Shown: one piece after another, positions 8,938 through 17,677 of the stretch
Position numbering within the stretch: the first letter of the stretch is position 1
Layout of the letters: every line of letters starts with the position of its first letter
Source of the DNA: Pantoea deleyi
GTDB lineage: Bacteria; Pseudomonadota; Gammaproteobacteria; Enterobacterales; Enterobacteriaceae
Length of the DNA: 64,000 nucleotides
Direction: 5' to 3'
Assembly (NCBI RefSeq): GCF_022647325.1
Contig: NZ_CP071405.1
Coordinates: forward strand, 2,294,001-2,358,000
Made by a program: the position numbers and the translations under genes
Notes under the pieces: model-generated
Databases searched by the model: none
What the model was told of the DNA's origin: nothing
The model's input: the letters and a program-made list of their open reading frames with translations, nothing else

Positions 8938-10197
8938 ATGAACGAATTACATGATGACAGGCCTGTACCAGAGGCACAGAAAAAATTCACCCTGAAGGTG
9001 CTGTTTGGCCCCATGTTTGGCTGTGAACTCCACCTTCCGGCAGACGATTACTTTCTCATCATCAACCCGGGGCTGGCACTCCAGGATGACACGACCGCCA
9101 TGATGTCGCCCGGCGATCATGCAGCCGCCTATACGCATAATACGCTTTATCTCCCCTGTGACATGCCGTCACCCAACATTATTCTCCGCTTATCAGCGCG
9201 TTACCAGGGTGACGAATCAGACGAAGGCTATCGGCTTGAAGTACAGGGAACAGACAAAAGCTACACGGCACGGCTAAAGGAAAATGAGATTTTCGTGCAT
9301 GAGCACATCCGCTTTGCCATCAAACGTGACGAAGAGAACTGGCCGGCGGAGATTGAAAATTTTAATCTTCCTCCGGCCCTCAGTGCGGAATTTAGCGAAC
9401 AAACCAGGCGGCCCGATTTTCGGGTAAAAAAAAATTACGCCCTCACTTTCGGTTTTTTTATTCTCTTACTTCTGGTGATTACCGCGGGCGTTAGCGGGTA
9501 TAAAAAACTGGAAAGTGAACGGCAGGTGGTAACGTTAAATGAAGCATTAGCGGGTGCACCGATGCCTGTCGATATTGTTCGTGGCCGCGATAATCTTATC
9601 TACGTGCTGACACGAAACTATCAGGCAATGGAATGGACACGGGAAGCGATCTTCAAACTAAAGGGCAAAGAGAGTGTGGTACCTGTCTGGTTAACGCAGC
9701 AACGAAATGAGGTCGTTGCGCAGCTTGCGAACGCGGGCTACCCCGTTTTACAAATTGACGACGCCAGACCTCAGCACCCGACAATTGCACTTTACAGAAA
9801 CTTAAACCAGCAGGAAGAAAAAAATTTCAAAGCGGCTGTTCTGAAAAAAATCCCCTTTGCCCTTGATATCCGGGTTCTGGTTAAAACCAAAGATCAGTTA
9901 TTACAGGACGCTCGCCAGGGCCTGGACCGCCTGCACATATATTACCGCCAGATTAATTCTCCAGGCGGTTACGCGCTAGTGATTCGCGATGACCTCAGCG
10001 ACAGCACCCTGCGTTCTTTGCAGCATTTCATTAAGCAATACAATCACCAATGGGGAAGCCGCGTGATTAATTTTTCAATTAATCTCGACGAAAACTGGTT
10101 ACAGGATAAGTCGTATGTTGACTCTTCTAATGGCTATCTGTTTTTGAACCCTCGTCATTGGTACTTTCCCCTAAAACAAGGAGACTTAAATGGCTGA
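8938..10197 (+). CDS. prgH: T3SS inner-membrane ring protein SctD (PrgH/MxiG-like)
   Basis: A protein of about 419 residues. An N-terminal FHA-like cytoplasmic domain is followed by one membrane helix (NYALTFGFFILLLLVITAGV, about residues 165-185) and a periplasmic ring-building domain. The ending HWYFPLKQGDLNG resembles the HWYFPS ending of Salmonella PrgH. The ATG at 8938 has an AAGAG six bases upstream; ATGs at 8914 and 8926 and a TTG at 8884 are alternatives without a better ribosome site. It starts the rightward basal-body operon and overlaps the needle gene by 8 bp. Confidence 0.85.
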   Translation: MNELHDDRPVPEAQKKFTLKVLFGPMFGCELHLPADDYFLIINPGLALQDDTTAMMSPGDHAAAYTHNTLYLPCDMPSPNIILRLSARYQGDESDEGYRLEVQGTDKSYTARLKENEIFVHEHIRFAIKRDEENWPAEIENFNLPPALSAEFSEQTRRPDFRVKKNYALTFGFFILLLLVITAGVSGYKKLESERQVVTLNEALAGAPMPVDIVRGRDNLIYVLTRNYQAMEWTREAIFKLKGKESVVPVWLTQQRNEVVAQLANAGYPVLQIDDARPQHPTIALYRNLNQQEEKNFKAAVLKKIPFALDIRVLVKTKDQLLQDARQGLDRLHIYYRQINSPGGYALVIRDDLSDSTLRSLQHFIKQYNHQWGSRVINFSINLDENWLQDKSYVDSSNGYLFLNPRHWYFPLKQGDLNG

Positions 10198-10453
10198 TTC
10201 AAATGCGTCTGCTGTAGATTTCAATGGCTATTATCTGGATGAAGTATCCGCTGGCTTCGAAGCGGGTGCTAAAGACATGATAGAACAATTAAAGACAGCC
10301 GAGGCTCAGCTGAAAGCCGACCCGTCTGATCCGGCCGTGCTGGCCAATTATCAGTCGAAACTACAGCAATACACGCTGTTTCGTAATGCCCAGACCAGTA
10401 CGGTGAAAGCCTATAAGGATATTGGCGCAGCCATTATTCAGAACTTCCGTTAA
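10190..10453 (+). CDS. prgI: T3SS needle protein SctF (PrgI/MxiH-like)
   Basis: An 87-residue helical-hairpin protein, the size of PrgI (80) and MxiH (83). It contains the turn between helices with LKADPSDPAVLANYQSKL, which matches the conserved P-(S/D)-(D/N)-P-x-x-L-A-x-Y-Q signature of needle subunits, and ends in IGAAIIQNFR. Strong ribosome site AAGGAGACTTAA. It polymerises into the external needle of the Inv-type system. Confidence 0.93.
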   Translation: MADSNASAVDFNGYYLDEVSAGFEAGAKDMIEQLKTAEAQLKADPSDPAVLANYQSKLQQYTLFRNAQTSTVKAYKDIGAAIIQNFR

Positions 10454-10503
10454 CCAACATGGGTACGTGTCGCTCTCGTACCCTTTTCTGCTATGGAGTA
10501 AGT

Positions 10504-10827
10504 ATGAGTCAATTTAATGACGCCTTGTCGGCACTAACCCGGATCTCGCCAGACACCCTTAACCCGGATGATAGCCTGTCCGTCAGCGTTCACGACACAA
10601 ACTTTAATAATTTAGTGTCCAGCACATTTACTAAAGTCAGCGAAACCGACGCGCAGTTTAAACATGTGATTAATACCCTCAGCCAGTCTCCGCATTACAC
10701 CAGCAATCCGGAGAAGCTACAGATGTTACAGAACTATATCGGTGAATACAGTAACTACGTCTCTCTGGTGAGCACGCTTGCACGCAAGGCGGTAAGCACT
10801 ATAGAAACTCTGGAAAAATCGCAATAA
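10504..10827 (+). CDS. prgJ: T3SS inner rod protein SctI (PrgJ/MxiI-like)
   Basis: A 107-residue protein beginning MSQFNDALSALTRISP, with TGGAGTAAGT just before the ATG at 10504. An upstream in-frame ATG at 10459 falls in the intergenic stretch and has no ribosome site. The C-terminus (YVSLVSTLARKAVSTIETLEKSQ) resembles the helical end of PrgJ/MxiI. The inner rod joins the needle to the export apparatus. Its stop codon overlaps the start of the prgK-like gene. Confidence 0.85.
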   Translation: MSQFNDALSALTRISPDTLNPDDSLSVSVHDTNFNNLVSSTFTKVSETDAQFKHVINTLSQSPHYTSNPEKLQMLQNYIGEYSNYVSLVSTLARKAVSTIETLEKSQ

Positions 10828-11597
10828 TGATGAAGAAATGTTCACGCGTCCTCGCTGCGGTGCTATTAACGTTTATGCTTAGCGCCTGTAATGACGAGAA
10901 TCTTCTCTTCAACCTGACGCAGGAGCAGGCCAACCAGGTTCTGGCCATTCTGCAGCAGCATAATATTTCTGCGAAAAAGGCCGGCAATCTCAAAGCGGGT
11001 TATACCGTCTCGGTCGGAGAATCTGAAAGTACCGCCGCGCTATCCATTATTAACCAGTACCAGCTGCCGTGGGCCGCTGACGTTCAGATTGGCCAGGCGT
11101 TTCCGGAAAGCGCGTTGGTGGCGTCACCCAACGCCGAGCAGGCCCGCGTCCTCTCATTACAGGAGCAGCGGCTTGAGCAATCCCTTCGCATGATCGCTCA
11201 GGTGGTCAATGCGCGTGTTCACGTCAGCTATCCCCCGTTTAATAACGATACAGGCGGAAAAAAGGCCACCGGTCATGTCGGCGTGCTGATTTCTTATAAA
11301 GGGGAGATTGACGATAATCTGTTTATCTCGCAGATAAAAACCTTAATCAAAAATAGCTTCGATGACGTACGCTACGAGAATATTTCGGTGGTGCTGTTCC
11401 CCGCCCCGGTTATCCAGTACGTTGCGCCGACCCGCGTTCCCGCACGCATCCCTCTTTTGTGGATCATTCTCTTTTCCGCGATGGGGTTATGCGCAGCCGG
11501 CATCGCGGGCCTGATGATCTATAAGCTCAGACAACGCCCCTCTTTACCTCCGCATGAGGCAGCAGAACAGATTGAAGACGAGGCGGCGAAATCATGA
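10827..11597 (+). CDS. prgK: T3SS inner-membrane lipoprotein SctJ (PrgK/MxiJ-like)
   Basis: A 256-residue YscJ-family lipoprotein. A signal peptide with lipobox LSAC (Cys at about residue 21) is followed by the ring-building motifs (EQANQVLAILQQHNISA; RMIAQVVNARVHVSYP) and one C-terminal membrane helix (LLWIILFSAMGLCAAGIAGLMI, about 208-230). With SctD it forms the inner-membrane double ring. The start overlaps the prgJ-like stop, and the stop overlaps the next gene (ATGA), so translation of the operon is probably coupled. Confidence 0.93.
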   Translation: MMKKCSRVLAAVLLTFMLSACNDENLLFNLTQEQANQVLAILQQHNISAKKAGNLKAGYTVSVGESESTAALSIINQYQLPWAADVQIGQAFPESALVASPNAEQARVLSLQEQRLEQSLRMIAQVVNARVHVSYPPFNNDTGGKKATGHVGVLISYKGEIDDNLFISQIKTLIKNSFDDVRYENISVVLFPAPVIQYVAPTRVPARIPLLWIILFSAMGLCAAGIAGLMIYKLRQRPSLPPHEAAEQIEDEAAKS

Positions 11598-12148
11598 ACG
11601 CCGGCGATCCGCGCATAATGTCCATTTTATACGCCCCGGCAGGCTACACGCACCACAGCCACCTGGCGGAAATTTTCCGGGCGCCTGAAACCCGGGAGGA
11701 GAAGCTACTTAATTTCTGGCTGCTGAGGCATGGCAAACTCTCTGATCTGCCCCCGCGCTGGCAGCCCGACGAAGCCAGGTGTTCGCTATTGCTTACCCAC
11801 TGGCATCTGATTCCCCTCGCTGCACATCTGATTGGGGGCTATCTGCAGCGGGAGAGGCTGCCTGAAATGGGTGCCGTGCTGATGTCTGACCCGCGTCTGC
11901 TGGCCTTTATCTCTTTGCCGCTGCTTCACGAGGTGGCGCTTGATGACGGCGATATCGCGCTGAATACCGCGTCCTGCGGCGTTACCTTCATTCTGGGACA
12001 GTTTCCCGGTTTACCGGCCGCGCTGCGACAGCGTCTGATGCTGCATTTCCCGTCCGGCATGGCGCTTGCGCAATTCGCCGCCCCGAAAACGCTGAACCAC
12101 ATTAATCTGCTACGAATGGCCTTCACCTATGCGCACCATTACTCTTGA
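11594..12148 (+). CDS. orgA: T3SS sorting-platform protein SctK (OrgA-like)
   Basis: A 184-residue soluble protein starting in an ATGA overlap with the prgK-like gene. The family is weakly conserved; recognition comes from position (prgHIJK-orgABC order), length close to OrgA (199) and features such as FWLLRHGKLSDLPPRWQ. SctK links the cytoplasmic sorting platform to the inner-membrane ring. A second in-frame Met at 11630 (MSILYAPAGY) is a possible start. Confidence 0.7.
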   Translation: MNAGDPRIMSILYAPAGYTHHSHLAEIFRAPETREEKLLNFWLLRHGKLSDLPPRWQPDEARCSLLLTHWHLIPLAAHLIGGYLQRERLPEMGAVLMSDPRLLAFISLPLLHEVALDDGDIALNTASCGVTFILGQFPGLPAALRQRLMLHFPSGMALAQFAAPKTLNHINLLRMAFTYAHHYS

Positions 12149-12809
12149 TCAGTTACCCGACGATCTGCATCACCTCACGGTGATCAAATCCTCTGAGCGA
12201 AACCGCCATCAGCGGATGGCCGTGGCGCTGGAGCGTACCCTGAATCGCTGCAGTGAGATTCATGCCGAATATGAGCAACAAACGGTGAGGCTGCGTGAAA
12301 ACTGTGAGAGGCAGGCGTTCCAGACCGGCTTTGCGCTGTTTTTCTCGCAGCTGGTTACGCTGCTTGATGAGTATCAACGCCAGCAGCATAAGCGACAGGA
12401 CGCTTTTCGCCAGCAGATCGCCACCGCACTCAGGCAGTCCTTACACGATCCGATGATCGTCGAGCGCATTATCCATCACCTTCAGGAAAAGTGTGGGCAC
12501 CAGAAAGCGCTGCGCATCGTTATTCCGCGAGCGGTAAAGCTGCCGGACGGCGCGGACACCTCGAACTACCTCTATACCGATGACAATCATATCACCGTGC
12601 AAAATGACATGGATGCGGTGCGCTTTCCGAGCGAAACGCTGTGCCGCAGCTGGCTGGAGCAGGCGGATGAACACACCGCCGGTTTGACTGATACCCTCGA
12701 TCACCTGACACCCGATCTGCTGCGCAATCTGGCAGGGAAACTTATCGATATGAGCCACCGTATCTCTTCAGAAACCGTTAACCCGGATAAGGATGAAAAC
12801 CATGAATAG
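12129..12809 (+). CDS. orgB: T3SS ATPase regulator/stator SctL (OrgB-like)
   Basis: A 226-residue protein with a long charged helix (SERNRHQRMAVALERTLNRC to about residue 90) followed by a globular C-terminal part, the architecture of HrpE/FliH-like stators that tether the ATPase to the sorting platform. It overlaps the SctK gene by 20 bp and is followed by an overlapping third gene, matching orgA-orgB-orgC. Confidence 0.75.
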   Translation: MRTITLDQLPDDLHHLTVIKSSERNRHQRMAVALERTLNRCSEIHAEYEQQTVRLRENCERQAFQTGFALFFSQLVTLLDEYQRQQHKRQDAFRQQIATALRQSLHDPMIVERIIHHLQEKCGHQKALRIVIPRAVKLPDGADTSNYLYTDDNHITVQNDMDAVRFPSETLCRSWLEQADEHTAGLTDTLDHLTPDLLRNLAGKLIDMSHRISSETVNPDKDENHE

Positions 12810-13158
12810 CATCAACACTATTGCCTCTTCGTCGTCATACGTTCAGGACGGTGACGCGGCGGACGAGCGTTTTAACGATAAAGTGCGCCACTATTTTCAG
12901 CAGACGAAGCCCGAACAGACGCTGGGCGAGATGATGAATGAAATGCGGGCGCTTTCCCCCGACAGGAACGTCTCGATGCACCAACTCAATGAAGCGCTGC
13001 TCTACGCCGACACCTGTTTGCGCAATAGCGATGCGTTCAAAGATTATGCTTACAACGTGCTGGATAAACGCGCTTCTCAGCTGCTGGGAGTGAATATGCT
13101 TTTTAATAACATGATGTATAAAAGCTTCAACGAGACCGACAGCGATCCGTCGTTATAA
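12802..13158 (+). CDS. OrgC-like T3SS accessory protein
   Basis: A 118-residue protein starting MNSINTIASSSSYVQDGD with AAGGA spaced correctly before the ATG at 12802. It overlaps the SctL gene and lies at the orgC position. OrgC in Salmonella is a secreted protein that promotes needle assembly. Similarity cannot be judged beyond size, Ser-rich N-terminus typical of secreted T3SS proteins, and synteny, so the call is positional. Confidence 0.5.
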   Translation: MNSINTIASSSSYVQDGDAADERFNDKVRHYFQQTKPEQTLGEMMNEMRALSPDRNVSMHQLNEALLYADTCLRNSDAFKDYAYNVLDKRASQLLGVNMLFNNMMYKSFNETDSDPSL

Positions 13159-13202
13159 TCTTCTCAGCGATTGATGCCGGTATAATGCCGGACAGACAAA
13201 TC

Positions 13203-13706
13203 ATGAAAATAAAACCCTTTACGCCCGTTGCGCTGGCCCTGTCTCTTTTGTTCTCCCCCTGGGTGATGGCACAAAAGGTTGATTGCATCATCGAAGCCGC
13301 GCAGTGCTTCCAGATAAACCCCTTGCTAATCAAAGCTATTATCTGGCAGGAGTCCAGAAACCGTCAGCAGGCAGTGAATCGCAATACCAACCGCAGCGTC
13401 GATGTTGGCATAATGCAAATTAACACGATAAATTTTAAGGCGTTACAGGCGCTGGGCATTGATGAAACGTTACTACGGGAGAATAGCTGTGCTAACGTTT
13501 TCTCAGGGGCCTGGTTGCTCAGCCGAAGTATTGAGCGCTATGGCTATACATGGGATGGAATAGGTCACTATCATTCAAAGACGCCGGTGCATCATGACAG
13601 GTATGTCAAAAATATCATTTCCCTGATTGCATATCAGACAGCAGTTATCAATAAAATAGAGGTGCCCGGCCAGGATGGCATCCGCGAACGTTTCGTCTGT
13701 CGATAA
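13203..13706 (+). CDS. iagB: T3SS-associated lytic transglycosylase (IagB/IpgF-like)
   Basis: A protein of 167 residues with a cleavable signal peptide (MKIKPFTPVALALSLLFSPWVMA) and an SLT domain: catalytic Glu in IIWQESRNR, GIMQINTINF, then GIGHYHS. It opens peptidoglycan locally for the injectisome. The start at 13203 is preferred because it gives the signal peptide directly; an in-frame ATG at 13185 adds six residues. It ends the rightward operon and is followed by a terminator. Confidence 0.9.
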   Translation: MKIKPFTPVALALSLLFSPWVMAQKVDCIIEAAQCFQINPLLIKAIIWQESRNRQQAVNRNTNRSVDVGIMQINTINFKALQALGIDETLLRENSCANVFSGAWLLSRSIERYGYTWDGIGHYHSKTPVHHDRYVKNIISLIAYQTAVINKIEVPGQDGIRERFVCR

Positions 13707-13715
13707 CGAGGGGTA

Positions 13716-13747
13716 AAAAAATAACGCAAGCATTTTGCTTGCGTTTT
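13716..13747 (+). terminator. Rho-independent terminator after iagB-like gene
   Basis: A 9-bp perfect stem AACGCAAGC/GCTTGCGTT (13723-13731 with 13737-13745), loop ATTTT, flanked by an A run before and TTTT after. The A run means it may also stop transcription arriving from the convergent regulator gene at 13859. Confidence 0.85.
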
Positions 13748-13858
13748 AGCATTAGAATGACCAGTCAGCGACTTCCCCGGTAAGCAATAAAAATGACAAA
13801 AAAATGCATTGTGCTTTTTTAATTGATGCCTGCTAATAAAAAGTAATTTCTCACGTCA

Positions 13859-14626
13859 TTAATTATTTGAAGCGGTATCCTGCCGCGTGACGCATTTAGC
13901 ACTCGATAAATTCGCTTTAGACTGACAGATTATTCCCTGGGTGGTGTTGCAGCAATACAAAAAATGTTCGCCCGTCGGCGAAACGCGGTTAGCTAACGGC
14001 ACCTGGCTAATCTTATCCTCATCTTTAATCAGATCAAACGGATTACTTCTTGCCGTCATGGCAACAAAAATGAGACTAAAAAAAAGCGCAACGGCTGCAC
14101 TTAAAAATAATGTCTGCGGCGAAAACTTCTTACTGTGTAGCAACTTTACGGGGGCAGGATGAGGGATAACCGACATCGACCCGGTACTCACGGAAGTCAC
14201 ATTCATTGTCGGCCGGGCGGGAAAAGAAACATTGTCTGCTTCACGGTATTCAGGAAAGGATGACGCAAAACCAGGTTCATGGGGCTCCGCTTCAGGCTCT
14301 TCACAACTGGGCCTGGCCGTAAGCTGATACCCCAGCTTGGGGATCGTGACAATAATACTTTTTGTCTCATCTCCCAGACTTACTCTTAAAGACCGGATCA
14401 TCTGTGCGATACTTTGTGAAGTCACATAACCGCCCCCCCATACTTCAGCAAGAAATTCAGCCTGAGAAACAGGCTCAGGGTATTTTCTGCACAGTAATGC
14501 CAGCACATCGGACTGTTTTTTCCTTAATTGTACAATGGTATCGTCTTGCTGCAGCGTTCTCGAATTCGGATTAAAGGTGAAATTAAGAAAGTAAATTTTT
14601 CCTGCATTTACTACGCATTTTTTCAT
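13859..14626 (-). CDS. Membrane-anchored OmpR/HilA/CadC-type winged-helix regulator
   Basis: A 255-residue protein. Residues about 10-105 form an OmpR-type winged helix (RKKQSDVLALLCRKYPEPVS, SIAQMIRSLRVSLGDE, IVTIPKLGYQLTA). A Pro-rich linker leads to one membrane helix (TLFLSAAVALFFSLIFVAMTA, about 175-195) and a Cys-containing periplasmic tail. HilA has the same DNA-binding domain but continues into a large cytoplasmic TPR region; this protein instead has the ToxR/CadC layout. Its place at the end of the Inv-type locus suggests it takes HilA's role while sensing the periplasm; that is inference. It converges on the iagB-like gene. Confidence 0.75.
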   Translation of the reverse strand: MKKCVVNAGKIYFLNFTFNPNSRTLQQDDTIVQLRKKQSDVLALLCRKYPEPVSQAEFLAEVWGGGYVTSQSIAQMIRSLRVSLGDETKSIIVTIPKLGYQLTARPSCEEPEAEPHEPGFASSFPEYREADNVSFPARPTMNVTSVSTGSMSVIPHPAPVKLLHSKKFSPQTLFLSAAVALFFSLIFVAMTARSNPFDLIKDEDKISQVPLANRVSPTGEHFLYCCNTTQGIICQSKANLSSAKCVTRQDTASNN

Positions 14627-16342
14627 TTTAAATCCCTTTGGCGTTTAGTTCTTTGAGTGAAGGTACCTTCAGGAAAACGCATGAGTGAATATCTCAATCC
14701 ATGATATTAAATTGCTTCTGCCAGATCGTCAGAAGACAAAAAACCAACCTCTTTGTAACTTTAATTTAACAATGACGAGGAATAATGTCCTTTCCATTTC
14801 GATGTGCACAAAAGAATTAAACTCAATGCGAATTTACTGTGAATGTAATAAAACAGTACCACCCCACCCATAGCATGTGAAATTGATTTCAACGATCGAT
14901 GCATATTAGTTAATAGCTAAAACATATCATTCATTTATTATTTACGATAATATTTTTAGTCACTTCGTCCTTATTATAAGCATTAAAAAATGACGTCCCT
15001 GTCACCACTGAAAGTAATGTCCTCACGCTACATGAATATTTACTTTCTCCTGAATAAGAACAAAGGATGAATACATATTTCAGACAGCTACACCTGATAC
15101 ATCTTCTTATTTTGCAAGCAGAAACATAACATGCGCTGATTAGACGCTCTATCAAAAAACGCCTCTGGCGATCCGGCAGCGGAGTGATGATCAACGTTGC
15201 CGCCCCCTTAAAACCTCCTGTTTTAATATCTTCGTAGATGACCAGACCAGATTTTACCGGCACAACGTTCAGTGCTGGCGAAATAGTGCCTTTCACCACA
15301 CGCCTCTGCTGCGTGTTAACATCGGTAACGATATTCCCATTTCAGCGCATGATGACGCGGGAATGACAGTTACTGCTGGTAATGCCATTATTTTTCAGAA
15401 GACAGGCGTTGAATTCATCTTTACCTCAACATCAACTTTACGCGAGATACTACAGGGAATGTTAATGTTTTTTGCACCGTCTGTGCGAAAGCCCCTACGC
15501 TTTGAATATCATTTTTTCCAGACCCTCCCGGTTCAAATCACTCTCTCTCTGTGGCAAGCGATCCTGGCTGGCGTTTTTATAACAATTAGCCGCAATTAAG
15601 TATTCAATGTAATAATTTTCAGCACCGTGCTCACTGTCGGCAAGGTAATTGGCACAGAACAGCTTCCCCGTCATTTCTGCCACAACTTACCTGTGCGGGT
15701 TAACCTGGAATAAAGCGCTTAAAGATGTCGTATTCCTGGCATTAAGATGACAACAACCCGATTCAGGTTCCGGGCAGACACAATAAGACATGATAACGCC
15801 GCCGTTAAGAAGCCTGAAGATGACGACACTGCGGCCTGTTTCGTGACTAAAAAACTCCATCGGACTAACTCTGCCGTCGTCTGCCGGGGCGTTCCTGCAG
15901 CTGATCTGCCAGCAAAGATCGCCATCCTTATTTATTAGGTTTATCAGGCCTCACGATTACGCTAACGGCACTCTCTCCACCGTTCCAGCAACGGGATGAC
16001 GGCTTTATCCATTATCGCCCCGAGAAATGTCCGGTCTGATCCTGAGCTGGACTTTGCGCCGTTGAGCCGGGGTTTAGTGGCGATTCCGGCAAGCCGCAAC
16101 GGCCTGCGCCATGTTTCAGGCGCATTCACTGGGCATTCCTCACACGAAAATGATTATCAGGACGGCACAGCGGGAATGATCTGATTCAGGTTAGTGCGTA
16201 GATTGCCGATATAAACAATAGCGCGAACTGCGGCGACAGGAAAAATGTATAAAAAGCGTTTTTTAGAAGAAACGCTCTGGCGGGCGCTATACGATTCCGG
16301 ACATTGCTGAATTTCTCCTTAATCAAACCCCGGAACAAAATC
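14627..16342. other. 1.7-kb region without a convincing gene
   Basis: Only short open stretches are seen. On the minus strand 14931-15299, extendable upstream to about 15340, reads like an internal piece of a protein (KGTISPALNVVPVKSGLVIY) but has stops on both sides. The stretches 15495-15683 and 15719-15940 are also open in pieces. The pattern fits a decayed gene or genes broken by several frameshifts and stops, but no family was recognised. The promoter of the regulator at 14626 and that of the coiled-coil gene at 16343 must lie at its two ends. No hrp box was found in front of 16343. Confidence 0.4.
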
Positions 16343-17551
16343 ATGTCTGACTCATTGAGCGTACGCGACCAGAACAGCTTTATTTCAGCCTATAAAAACT
16401 TACTTAACGACAGTGATAAACGGATTCATAAAGGTGATATTAACACGCTGAACAGAATCCTTAATAAATGCGATAAAGTTGAGGTCGGCCAGCTGCTGAT
16501 GACAAAAATGGCGTCATGCCCTAAAAACCCTGCCGCGCTGAAGGATACGTTCTGCAGGTTATTCGACAAGCTCGAAGCGCAGAGCTCCAGAATGCATGAT
16601 AAAAAAGAAGAGCAACTTAAAAACATTCAACAAAAACTGGCTCCGGTCGTGCAGGACATGCATAAAAACGAAATCAATGCGCACAATGCAAAAATTAACG
16701 GCGAAATGGAAGGCGTTTCTGATAGCCTCCAGTTACTCTCCAAAGCGATCTCACAGAAAAAAAGCCAGATCGCTAAACTTCAGACAGATATCGACAATGC
16801 TGACATGCAAATCAAAAAACTGCATCATGAGATCACGCCTCTCGCGGATGCGCTGAAGCGTACCTCACCCAGCGCGTTCGCGGCCAAAGATGCCGAGCGC
16901 CTGAAGAAAACGGAAGAAAAAATCAGTCAGATCGAGACCAGCAAAAATGCTGAGATCAGTAAATTAAAGAAGATCATTGCTGCACATGAAAACAGTCGTG
17001 CCGTTCTGCTCGATTTTGCAAGGAAGCACGGGATAACCAGCGCAGAGCAGGATCTTGAAAAAGCGGAGGCGGGCTGTATCTATGATAAGCAGGATATGGG
17101 GTTTGGCACCACCAGCTGGCGTGAACATCTGAGCAGCGATAACTATGCCATCAGGCAGTTCGGTTATGCGTTAAAAGAAGGCCGCCGCGACTATTCTGCT
17201 CCCACTAAAGTGCCGGATCAGGCGGGCAAACAGTGGCAGAAACTGGTACAGAACTTCAATGATGCGCCTAAAAACATCAAGGCACTCAAAAGAGAAATAT
17301 CACATCTCAGGAATGAATATAACCGTGATATCGGTCAGTTCAGGCCTGAAAACCTTGTCTCTGCCAGACAGGAGATTGAGCAGAGAATCAACGTCAAACA
17401 AGCATCCATTCGCTTATTAGAAAAAAACAAGGCGAGTGCTTCAGGTGAAATGAAATTACATCATGACACTCTATCCGCGCTTGAAGCCAGAAAGATTCCG
17501 CTCATCGCGAAAATGGACGCGCTTAAATCTCATCTGAAACAGGACAGCTGA
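16343..17551 (+). CDS. Coiled-coil protein of unknown function between the two T3SS loci
   Basis: A 402-residue, Lys/Glu/Ser-rich protein without a signal peptide or membrane helix. Long heptad-rich stretches at about 80-210 (including SKAISQKKSQIAKLQTDIDN) and about 300-395 flank a globular middle (YDKQDMGFGTTSWREHLSSD). The hydrophilic N-terminus MSDSLSVRDQNSFIS would suit a T3SS substrate. The ATG at 16343 is chosen over an upstream TTG at 16304; neither has a strong ribosome site. The gene stands alone and ends in its own terminator. It could be an effector or translocation accessory of either system, or unrelated; no homologue was recognised. Confidence 0.6.
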   Translation: MSDSLSVRDQNSFISAYKNLLNDSDKRIHKGDINTLNRILNKCDKVEVGQLLMTKMASCPKNPAALKDTFCRLFDKLEAQSSRMHDKKEEQLKNIQQKLAPVVQDMHKNEINAHNAKINGEMEGVSDSLQLLSKAISQKKSQIAKLQTDIDNADMQIKKLHHEITPLADALKRTSPSAFAAKDAERLKKTEEKISQIETSKNAEISKLKKIIAAHENSRAVLLDFARKHGITSAEQDLEKAEAGCIYDKQDMGFGTTSWREHLSSDNYAIRQFGYALKEGRRDYSAPTKVPDQAGKQWQKLVQNFNDAPKNIKALKREISHLRNEYNRDIGQFRPENLVSARQEIEQRINVKQASIRLLEKNKASASGEMKLHHDTLSALEARKIPLIAKMDALKSHLKQDS

Positions 17552-17573
17552 TTCATTCTGCTTCTCAGAGGCT

Positions 17574-17600
17574 AAATCCACGCCACCGCGTGGATTTTTT
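17574..17600 (+). terminator. Rho-independent terminator
   Basis: A 9-bp stem AAATCCACG/CGTGGATTT with a 6-base loop followed by a T run, 23 bp after the stop of the coiled-coil gene. The preceding A residues could let it act also on the opposite strand at the end of hrpY. Confidence 0.85.
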
Positions 17601-17677
17601 ATGCCCCCTTCCGCCAGATCCGCCCTCTCTGACCACCGCACACTGCCCGCGACGCATCAGGCGGTGGCAACAGCAGG

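Noticed and set aside
14931..15299. Minus-strand 122-codon frame
   Set aside because: Not accepted as a gene: GTG/TTG-only start, upstream stop, no family; recorded only as a possible remnant.
15996..16184. Plus-strand 62-codon frame before the coiled-coil gene
   Set aside because: No ribosome site or recognisable sequence.
16201..16342. hrp box upstream of the coiled-coil gene
   Set aside because: No GGAACC-N15/16-CCACNNA-like pair could be found.
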